Assembly: GCA_937934705.1 (NCBI GenBank)
Contig: CALGYY010000257.1
Location: forward strand, 1 to 12,940
DNA: 12,940 nucleotides
Origin: an uncultured Bacteroidota bacterium
GTDB lineage: Bacteria; Bacteroidota; Bacteroidia; Bacteroidales; CAIWKO01
Direction of reading: 5' to 3'
In this document: positions 1-5,480 of the stretch, one piece after another
Layout: each line of letters begins with the position of its first letter
Numbering within the stretch: position 1 is the first letter of the stretch
The notes under the pieces: generated by a model
What the model was told of the DNA's origin: nothing
Databases searched by the model: none
What the model saw: the letters and a program-made list of their open reading frames with translations, nothing else
Made by a program: the position numbers and the translations under genes

Positions 1-46
1 AGATAAAGGAATGTGACTGGAGTTCAGACGTGTGCTCTTCCGATCT
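1..46. other. Illumina TruSeq adapter (sequencing artefact)
   Basis: Bases 13-46 match, from memory, the TruSeq index-side read-2 adapter, beginning GTGACTGGAGTTCAG and ending GCTCTTCCGATCT. Bases 5-12 (aaaggaat) sit where the i7 index lies; on the other strand they read ATTCCTTT, which I recall as TruSeq index 27. Bases 1-4 (agat) match the end of the P7 primer. The genomic sequence begins at about base 47, inside the hydrogenase large-subunit gene. This stretch should be trimmed, and reading frames that run into it are artificial. Confidence 0.97.
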
Positions 47-297
47 GGCTCCACGCCGAAAACACCGTCAAGCGCCTTTCCTGAGGCCATGTGATGACAA
101 CCCGGACAAACCCCGCAGATCTTGGTAACAATCTGGGGAAGCTCTTCTACAGGTCGTCCTTCAACAAACTTCTCAAAACCACGGAGCTCGGGAACCTGGA
201 AGTAAACATTTTCCACCTCCCCTTCGTCGCTGGTGAAGATTTCAATTTTCCCGTGCCCTTCCAGACGGGTGATGGGATCTATGGTGTATCTCTTCAT
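47..297 (-). CDS. mvhA: F420-non-reducing [NiFe] hydrogenase large subunit, N-terminal fragment
   Basis: This is the first 83 residues of the catalytic large subunit of a group 3c-type [NiFe] hydrogenase, which splits H2 at a Ni-Fe(CN)2CO centre in the cytoplasm. The visible protein starts MKRYTIDPITRLEGHGKIE, the family's N-terminal signature. It then has RGFEKFVEGRPVEELPQIV (residues 39-57) and the L1 nickel-binding motif ICGVCPGCHHMAS, with C61, C64 and H68. The C-terminal L2 motif (DPCxxCxxH) lies beyond the contig end. The ATG overlaps the stop of mvhG by four bases (ATGA), and a strong AGGAGG site lies eight bases upstream, so the start is secure. Oddity: an extra cysteine (C67) sits inside the L1 motif just before the histidines. 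The truncation is due to the adapter at bases 1-46, not to mutation. The MvhA type is inferred from the motifs and from the mvhD and hdrA neighbours. Confidence 0.93.
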
Positions 298-1271
298 GAT
301 AATTTCCTCCTGATTTTTGCAGCCGGCAGACTGAAACGATAGAAAGTGCCGGCGGGGTCTTCGATCTGTTCAATGACTTTTTCGATCTCTTCCTCTTTTT
401 CAAGGTCGATCATGGTGCCGATGGTGGAGATCAATTTGGCGCCCATATCCCTGACTTCCGGCATGGGTCCGTAACAGCCGCGGCAGGGTGCGTTCCCTTT
501 CACGCAGCGTACTCCGCAACCGCCTATGGTGGCCGGTCCCATGCAGATCACACCCTGATCCATGAAGCAGGTTTCGCCGTCATCCTCAATTTCCCAGGGA
601 CGGAAGATCTGCTTCACCGAACGCTGGTCACTCTTCTTTCTGGTACACTCATCGCATTGCGCCAGACCGCTGACCCCGATCACACTGCCTTTGGGCGGAA
701 GGGGCTGTCCCGTTACAATGGCCATGAATACTTCAACCAGCCTTTCAGTCTGGGGCGGGCATCCGGGGATGTAATAATCCACATCGGTGATTTGTCCGAG
801 AGACATCACATCATTGTAAAATACAGGAATCTCAAGGGTTCCTTCTTTTACTTCGTAATGATGCTGTGGACGGATCTTATCCGGATTTTCTGTCGATTCT
901 GATTCGTCATACACCCTGCGCATCAGGCTTTCCCGGTCGGAAAAGTTGGCCAGTCCGGGAATCCCGCCCATATGAGCGCAGGAACCGTACGCCACCAGGA
1001 TCTTTGATTTCTTGCGCAGCACGTGAGCCATGTGCTCGTTTTCACTGTTCCTCACAGCCCCGTTGAAAAGGCAGAGGTCGATGGAAGCATCTTCCATGGC
1101 CTCCACATCTGCATATTTGGTGTCGAGCGCAATGGGCCAGAATACCAGGTCAGCCGCGTCAATTACGGCAAAGAGGGATTCATGGACATCCAGCACCGAA
1201 ACACAGCATCCGCCGCAGGCGGCGCCCCAGTAAACGGCCATTTTGATCTTGGGCTTGCTTTCATTTGCCAT
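294..1271 (-). CDS. mvhG: F420-non-reducing [NiFe] hydrogenase small subunit
   Basis: This is the 325-residue electron-transfer subunit of the hydrogenase, which passes electrons from the Ni-Fe centre through iron-sulfur clusters to MvhD. Near the N-terminus, YWGAACGGCC (residues 14-23) gives the first proximal-cluster cysteines, C19 and C22. They are completed by C98 (YGSCAHMGG) and C171 (IPGCPP). A second cysteine set follows: C206 and C209, then C235, C243, C252, C256, C263 and C266 in a CMGPATIGGCGVRC-type stretch, as in MvhG-type small subunits. There is no Tat signal peptide, so the enzyme is cytoplasmic, unlike group 1 uptake hydrogenases. It lies between mvhD (11 bases upstream) and mvhA (4-base overlap). 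An AGGAG site that overlaps the mvhD stop supports the ATG at 1271. Assignment to the Mvh/group 3c family is strong because mvhD is adjacent. Confidence 0.94.
   Translation of the reverse strand: MANESKPKIKMAVYWGAACGGCCVSVLDVHESLFAVIDAADLVFWPIALDTKYADVEAMEDASIDLCLFNGAVRNSENEHMAHVLRKKSKILVAYGSCAHMGGIPGLANFSDRESLMRRVYDESESTENPDKIRPQHHYEVKEGTLEIPVFYNDVMSLGQITDVDYYIPGCPPQTERLVEVFMAIVTGQPLPPKGSVIGVSGLAQCDECTRKKSDQRSVKQIFRPWEIEDDGETCFMDQGVICMGPATIGGCGVRCVKGNAPCRGCYGPMPEVRDMGAKLISTIGTMIDLEKEEEIEKVIEQIEDPAGTFYRFSLPAAKIRRKLS
306..311 (-). promoter_or_regulatory. Strong ribosome binding site of mvhA
   Basis: The minus strand reads AGGAGG here, eight bases before the mvhA ATG (297) and inside the 3' end of mvhG. 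With the ATGA stop/start overlap, this predicts coupled translation and roughly equal amounts of the two hydrogenase subunits. Confidence 0.85.
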
Positions 1272-1279
1272 GTTATCAT

Positions 1280-1284
1280 CTCCT
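1280..1284 (-). promoter_or_regulatory. Ribosome binding site of mvhG
   Basis: The minus strand reads AGGAG eight bases before the mvhG ATG. The motif overlaps the TAG stop codon of mvhD (1285-1283), suggesting coupled translation. Confidence 0.75.
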
Positions 1285-1747
1285 ATTTTTCGTAATGTTC
1301 AACCACTTGTTTCACTTTGCAGGGACCCAGTTTCAGGATGGCCTCCGACATCTCGGAGACCACTTCCGCCAGGCGTTTCCCTTCACTGGCACTGATCCAT
1401 TCCAGGCGGAGGCGTTCTTCCTCAAGACCCATTTGTTTCAGTACCTTCTTCAGGAGGTGAACCCTTCTGAGGCATTTGTAATTCCCGTTGGCGTAATGAC
1501 AATCGCCGGGATGACAACCTCCGATCAGAACGGCATCCGCTCCTTCGGCAAATGCATCGGTAACGAACTGGGGATCCAGTCTCCCCGAGCACATGATGCG
1601 GATCACGCGGATGGTTGCCGGGTATTTCAGGCGGGATACGCCTGCAAGATCTGAGGCGGTATACGTACACCAGTTGCAGAAAAATGCGGCAATGCGCGGC
1701 TTCCAATTGGCCGGGATGGCCTGTTTGTTTATTTGATTATCGCTCAT
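1283..1747 (-). CDS. mvhD: Hydrogenase iron-sulfur subunit D, linking hydrogenase to HdrA
   Basis: This 154-residue protein is the small iron-sulfur subunit that carries electrons from MvhG to HdrA in the Mvh-Hdr complex. Family motifs are all present: AAFFCNWCTY (C24, C27), RIMCSGRLDP (C53), GGCHPGDCHYANGNYKC (C78, C83, C92) and a late C143. The MvhD family is known to bind a [2Fe-2S] cluster. The gene lies 11 bases downstream of hdrA and 11 bases upstream of mvhG. No Shine-Dalgarno motif is visible before the ATG, unlike its neighbours hdrA, mvhG and mvhA, so its translation may rely on coupling to hdrA. MvhD beside HdrA is the diagnostic evidence that this hydrogenase feeds a heterodisulfide reductase rather than F420 or NAD(P). 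Confidence 0.95.
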   Translation of the reverse strand: MSDNQINKQAIPANWKPRIAAFFCNWCTYTASDLAGVSRLKYPATIRVIRIMCSGRLDPQFVTDAFAEGADAVLIGGCHPGDCHYANGNYKCLRRVHLLKKVLKQMGLEEERLRLEWISASEGKRLAEVVSEMSEAILKLGPCKVKQVVEHYEK

Positions 1748-1758
1748 GAGTGTTCGGC

Positions 1759-3753
1759 TTAAATGGATTCAACAAAAAGTCCCCTGATTTCACTGAAGAT
1801 CTCCTCGTCCTCAAAGAGGTTCTGCCGGATGGCTCCGGAAGGACAGGATGCCACGCAGGTGCCGCAACCCTTGCACAGGGCTTCGTTGATGACCGATTTG
1901 CGTTTTTCATCATCGAAGGCGATGGCCTTGTAAGGACAGATGTTCAGGCATGATTTGCAGCCGGAACACAAGGTGTCAGTGATGTAGGCCGTGTTGGGTT
2001 CCAGTTCAACGTGACCACTGTCTATAAGCGCAAGCGCCTGGGCCGCAGCAGCACCGGCCTGGGCCACCGAGTCTGGAATATCACGCGGACCCTGGGCGGC
2101 TCCTGCGATGAAAACCCCGTCAGTGAAGGTGTCAACCGGGGCCAGCTTGGGGTGTTTCTCCAAAAAGAAACCTTCGGTTGAACAGGATATATTAAACAAT
2201 TTGCGGATGTCCTGGGCATCATCCCGGGGCTCAAGGCCGACAGAAAGAACCACCATATCGACCGGGATACGGCGGACCATACCCACCATGGTGTCTTCCA
2301 CGCGCATGATGAGTTTTCCTTCTTCATCGCTGGTGGTGGCCCAGTCGCTGACCTCGGCAACCCGTCCGCGGATGAAATGAACATCCTCACGCAGCAACTT
2401 GTCATAAAACTCTTCGTATCCCTTGCCGGGCGTACGCATGTCGATATAGAAATTATAAACCTCGGCACCCGTATGCTCCTTGATCAGGTGAGCCAGTTTC
2501 AGAGAATACATACAGCATACGCGGGAACACCATTTGTTGGTTTTCTCATCACGCGAACCCACGCAATGCACAATGCCCACGCTTTTAGGTTTGCTGCCGT
2601 CTTTCAACACCACATGACCTTCGGTTGGACCGGAGGCATTCACCATACGCTCAACTTCAAGACTGGTGAAGACATTGGGGAACTTTCCGTATCCGTAATA
2701 GGGTAGCCTTCTGGCATCAAAGGCCTTGAAGCCGGTAGTGAGAATCACTGTTCCGACTTCGATTTCTTTCACTTCCGGCTGCTGGTTGAAATCAATGGCA
2801 TTGCGGTCACAGGCTTTGGCACAGCTCTGCTGGCATTTCCCTGTCTTGAAATGGATGCAGGTCTTGTCGTCGATCACTGCAACCAGAGGTGTTGCCTGGG
2901 GGAAAGGAAGGTATACCGGTTTGCGTTTGCTCATTCCCAGATTGAATTCATCGGGGAACTTGCCCTCTTTAAAGATGCACTCGTCAACGCAGGCATAACA
3001 CCCGACGCAGAGCTCCTCTATGACGTATCGGGGTTTCCGTGTAACCTTAACCTTGTAATTGCCGACAAAACCACTCACTTCACTGACTTCAGAATACGAC
3101 CAAAGGGTGATGTTCGGATGTTTTTTTACCGATGACATTTTTGGGGTAAGAATACAGGCAGCGCAGTCAAGCGTGGGGAAGGTCTTGTCAAACAGCGCCA
3201 TGTGACCACCGATGGTTGGTTCTTTCTCGACAAGGAAAACTTTCTTCCCTGCATCCGCCATGGTCAGCGCTGCTGATATACCGGCAATTCCGCCGCCCAC
3301 GATCAGGACATCAGGGTTGACCGGCACCTTTTTCTTCGTGAGTTCTTTCTGGTAGGCCACACGGTGTACTGCTGCGCGGACCAGGTCACGTGCTTTGAGA
3401 TTGGCATCATCGGTATCAGTGTGTACCCATGAAACATTCTCACGGATGTTCACCATCTGCAGAAAGAAGGGATTCAGTCCTCCTTTAACCAGGGCATCCC
3501 GGAATGTTTTCTCGTGGAGCAGCGGTGAGCAGGATGATACCACGATGCGGTTAAGTTTATGCTCTGCGATATCCTGACCGATCAGCACCTGTCCGGGATC
3601 CGAACACATATATTTATAATCTTTGCTGATGACGACATTGGGAAGGCGCGAGGCATACTCCGCAATCCCGGTGACATCAACGGTTCCGGCAATATTATGT
3701 CCGCAATGACATATATATACGCCAATTCTGATTTCTTCTTTATGATGCGACAT
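1759..3753 (-). CDS. hdrA: Heterodisulfide reductase subunit A, flavin-bifurcating core
   Basis: This is a full-length, 664-residue HdrA, the FAD- and iron-sulfur-rich subunit that splits electron pairs between ferredoxin and the disulfide branch (HdrBC). The N-terminal domain has GVYICHCGHNI (C15, C17), C50 and VVSSCSP (C75). A Rossmann FAD-binding loop, IVGGGIAGISAA, is at residues 151-162, followed by LDCAACILTPKM (C197, C200). An inserted ferredoxin-like segment has C249, C252, C255 and C259, then C299, C307, C311 and C315. HCVGSRDE and WCSRVCC (C397, C409, C413, C414) follow. The C-terminus is a classical 2[4Fe-4S] ferredoxin: C596, C599, C602, C606 and C627, C630, C633, C637. An AGGAGG site supports the start. 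It sits between hdrB (16 bases) and mvhD (11 bases). The family name is certain; bifurcation is inferred from the complete hdrBC and mvhADG context. Confidence 0.96.
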   Translation of the reverse strand: MSHHKEEIRIGVYICHCGHNIAGTVDVTGIAEYASRLPNVVISKDYKYMCSDPGQVLIGQDIAEHKLNRIVVSSCSPLLHEKTFRDALVKGGLNPFFLQMVNIRENVSWVHTDTDDANLKARDLVRAAVHRVAYQKELTKKKVPVNPDVLIVGGGIAGISAALTMADAGKKVFLVEKEPTIGGHMALFDKTFPTLDCAACILTPKMSSVKKHPNITLWSYSEVSEVSGFVGNYKVKVTRKPRYVIEELCVGCYACVDECIFKEGKFPDEFNLGMSKRKPVYLPFPQATPLVAVIDDKTCIHFKTGKCQQSCAKACDRNAIDFNQQPEVKEIEVGTVILTTGFKAFDARRLPYYGYGKFPNVFTSLEVERMVNASGPTEGHVVLKDGSKPKSVGIVHCVGSRDEKTNKWCSRVCCMYSLKLAHLIKEHTGAEVYNFYIDMRTPGKGYEEFYDKLLREDVHFIRGRVAEVSDWATTSDEEGKLIMRVEDTMVGMVRRIPVDMVVLSVGLEPRDDAQDIRKLFNISCSTEGFFLEKHPKLAPVDTFTDGVFIAGAAQGPRDIPDSVAQAGAAAAQALALIDSGHVELEPNTAYITDTLCSGCKSCLNICPYKAIAFDDEKRKSVINEALCKGCGTCVASCPSGAIRQNLFEDEEIFSEIRGLFVESI

Positions 3754-3760
3754 TTGCTTT

Positions 3761-3766
3761 CCTCCT
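3761..3766 (-). promoter_or_regulatory. Strong ribosome binding site of hdrA
   Basis: The minus strand reads AGGAGG, seven bases before the hdrA ATG (3753), in the short gap after the hdrB stop codon. Confidence 0.85.
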
Positions 3767-3769
3767 CGA

Positions 3770-4639
3770 TTAAACCGTTACCGGCCTGGGTTTGACAAAA
3801 AGGCGGTGTATGCCCAGTTCCTTCTCCGGGATGCCCAGCGCCATGCCCATCAGCTGGGTGAAGAACATCACCGGGATGCTGATGTCGTCCCTGAATTTTT
3901 TGGAGATCTTCCCCTGGAAACATTCAAGATTGAACTGACATAGCGGGCAGGCCGTGATCATGATATCGCCTTTCTTGGCTTTGGCTTCTTTCAGCAGAAG
4001 ATAGTTCAGCCGTTGGCCAACATCAGGAACGGTACTGGTCATGCTGCCCCCGCAGCAACGGAGCTTCATGCCCCAGTCAACCGCGGTGGCTCCGAGCGTC
4101 ATCGCCACCTGGTCCATACTGACCGGATCCGCTTCATGGTCAAAAGTGGCAATGGGTCGTACCATCTGGCAGCCGTAATAAGAAATGACACGCAGGTCAT
4201 GAAGGGGCTTCTTAACGGCCATCTTCAGCTTATCGAGCCCGAAATCATTGATCAGTACATCCAGCGGATGCCTGATCACTACCCGGCCTTCGTAACGAAG
4301 CCCGGCGCCTTCCATGGTTTTCAGTATCTTCTCACGCAAGCCCTGTTCAGTGTCCAGGTAGATTTTGGTTTTCTGTAAACCCATATAACAGGCATTGCAG
4401 GGAGCAATGATATGCACTTCGCCGCTGCCGCCCTGCTGCTCGGCGAGGGCAAGGTTACGTGTGGTAATGGCAATGGCCCTGTGCTCGTTGATCGACATGT
4501 AATTCGTCGCCCCGCAGCAATTCCAGTCATCAATCTCTGCCAGGTCGATGCCCAGCACCCTGAAAACTGCCAGCAGGGATTCTTCATATGCCCTTCCCGT
4601 CGAACGGAGAGAGCATCCGGGATAATATAAATATTTCAT
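3770..4639 (-). CDS. hdrB: Heterodisulfide reductase subunit B, disulfide-reducing subunit
   Basis: This 289-residue protein is the catalytic subunit of soluble heterodisulfide reductase. It has two complete CCG domains, which in methanogen HdrB each hold a non-cubane [4Fe-4S] cluster where the disulfide is reduced. The first has YPGCS (C9), NCCGATNY (C41, C42) and APCNACY (C81, C84). The second has YYGCQMVRP (C157), LRCCGGSM (C195, C196) and ACPLCQFNLE (C231, C234). The gene follows hdrC with 12 bases between and has an AAGGAGG site that overlaps the hdrC stop. Because no motif cysteine is lost, the protein should retain thiol-disulfide chemistry. Its physiological substrate here is unknown, since coenzymes M and B are not expected in this organism. 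Single CCG-domain or glycolate/lactate-oxidase-type proteins are alternatives, but length, context and two domains favour HdrB. Confidence 0.95.
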   Translation of the reverse strand: MKYLYYPGCSLRSTGRAYEESLLAVFRVLGIDLAEIDDWNCCGATNYMSINEHRAIAITTRNLALAEQQGGSGEVHIIAPCNACYMGLQKTKIYLDTEQGLREKILKTMEGAGLRYEGRVVIRHPLDVLINDFGLDKLKMAVKKPLHDLRVISYYGCQMVRPIATFDHEADPVSMDQVAMTLGATAVDWGMKLRCCGGSMTSTVPDVGQRLNYLLLKEAKAKKGDIMITACPLCQFNLECFQGKISKKFRDDISIPVMFFTQLMGMALGIPEKELGIHRLFVKPRPVTV

Positions 4640-4646
4640 CTTGCGG

Positions 4647-4653
4647 CCTCCTT
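4647..4653 (-). promoter_or_regulatory. Strong ribosome binding site of hdrB
   Basis: The minus strand reads AAGGAGG, seven bases before the hdrB ATG (4639), overlapping the hdrC TAA stop (4654-4652). This is a near-perfect anti-16S match. Confidence 0.87.
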
Positions 4654-5242
4654 AATTTGATGTGGATTCAACCATGCGACGGAACTGCTGACGGTCCTTC
4701 AGTTTTTTCTCGGCAAGCTTCAGCCGGCCCGTGCCGAAAAGCTTCAGCGCAAGCCCGATGAACCCAATGGCCTTGAAAATATTGGTCCTCATGTAAAAGC
4801 GTGTCAGCAGCCAGGTCTCATTGATCCGCCCGCCGGCCCTGACCTCATCGTAAAAGGTCCTGGATAAGGCCGGAATCGCAAAGTTCCGGGGATATACCTT
4901 CTTTATGATCGCTTCACGCTTCAGCGCGTACATGATGTCGGTGATCTTGATCCCTTTGGGACATTCCACCGTGCATGAATAACACGAGGCGCAAAGCCAT
5001 ACCGTACTGTTCGACAGTACTTCATCCCTGAAACCCGCGCGTACCATGGCGATCACTTTGCGGGGTGTGTAATCCATGTAAGGACTCAGCGGACAGGTCG
5101 CACTGCAGTTACCACACTGGATGCAGCCATACAGCTTCTCCCCGTGTGCCAGTTTCGCGATCCGTTTGCTGAATTCCTTGTCGAGGTCCGCTTCTCTTTT
5201 AATGTGGAGAAACGGTTGTTTACCGTTTGATCCGGAATTCAT
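4652..5242 (-). CDS. hdrC: Heterodisulfide reductase subunit C, [4Fe-4S] electron relay
   Basis: This 196-residue ferredoxin-like subunit relays electrons from HdrA to HdrB. It has two [4Fe-4S] motifs: CIQCGNCSATCP (C40, C43, C46, C50) and CASCYSCTVECP (C84, C87, C90, C94). Residues after about 120 form a helical tail with a moderately hydrophobic patch (about 158-170) that looks too short and interrupted for a membrane anchor. The gene is first in the hdrCBA-mvhDGA operon and diverges from hypF across about 240 bases. No Shine-Dalgarno motif is present; the ATG at 5242 is preceded by a leader with no G for 40 bases. A probable promoter box lies at 5296-5289. Family assignment is strong because hdrB and hdrA follow directly. 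Confidence 0.94.
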   Translation of the reverse strand: MNSGSNGKQPFLHIKREADLDKEFSKRIAKLAHGEKLYGCIQCGNCSATCPLSPYMDYTPRKVIAMVRAGFRDEVLSNSTVWLCASCYSCTVECPKGIKITDIMYALKREAIIKKVYPRNFAIPALSRTFYDEVRAGGRINETWLLTRFYMRTNIFKAIGFIGLALKLFGTGRLKLAEKKLKDRQQFRRMVESTSN

Positions 5243-5288
5243 ATGTGGTTGGTGTGGTTTGGTTTGATTGTTAATAAATTAACAGTCC

Positions 5289-5296
5289 CAAATTTA
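5289..5296 (-). promoter_or_regulatory. Probable -7 promoter box of the hdr-mvh operon
   Basis: The minus strand reads TAAATTTG, a match to the Bacteroidota -7 consensus TAnnTTTG. The start site would fall near 5283, giving a leader of about 40 bases before hdrC. I see no good TTG -33 box at the usual distance. The flank on the promoter-distal side (about 5325-5350) is very AT-rich. Confidence 0.55.
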
Positions 5297-5417
5297 CACA
5301 TATTCTCACTCGCCCACTGTGTTTTCTTAATAAAAATTAAAAATAATTTCAGCGATTGGATAATGAGGTCATTAGCATGGATTAGCCCGCCGATTTGCCC
5401 TGTTCAGACAAGCACCA

Positions 5418-5448
5418 AAGTCCACGAATCAGTCATTCCTGCGGACTT
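5418..5448. repeat. Inverted repeat overlapping the hypF -33 region
   Basis: AAGTCC (5418-5423) and GGACTT (5443-5448) form a perfect 6-bp dyad with 19 bases between. Weaker outer pairing, AGC/GCT and CAG/CTG, extends it to about 5405-5454. The right arm overlaps the TTG that could serve as the hypF -33 box, so it could be an operator. A 6-bp dyad can arise by chance, and no regulator gene is nearby. Confidence 0.25.
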
Positions 5449-5474
5449 GCTCTGCTCAAATTGATCTATCTTTG
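5447..5474 (+). promoter_or_regulatory. Probable hypF promoter (TTG-N17-TATCTTTG)
   Basis: TATCTTTG (5467-5474) matches the Bacteroidota -7 consensus TAnnTTTG, and TTG at 5447-5449 lies 17 bases upstream, within the known spacing for the -33 box. This is the best two-part promoter in the window. The predicted start site, about 5479-5481, coincides with the GTG start of hypF. Confidence 0.65.
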
Positions 5475-5480
5475 CCGGCA

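Noticed and set aside
47..1747. Selenocysteine in the hydrogenase subunits
   Set aside because: The visible nickel and cluster positions are ordinary cysteine codons and no in-frame TGA interrupts the genes; the C-terminal part of mvhA, where it is most common, is missing.
562..3795. Many plus-strand open frames of 60-129 codons across the hdr-mvh operon
   Set aside because: They lie antisense to well-supported genes with intact motifs on the minus strand and show no recognisable family features; they are shadows of GC-rich coding sequence.
5243..5464. A 73-codon plus-strand frame in the hdrC-hypF gap
   Set aside because: It overlaps the promoters and AT-rich DNA of a divergent regulatory region and shows no domain, signal peptide or ribosome binding site.
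5472..5480. TTG start for hypF giving three extra residues
   Set aside because: The TTG is part of the TATCTTTG promoter box, and the GTG at 5481 keeps the whole acylphosphatase domain.
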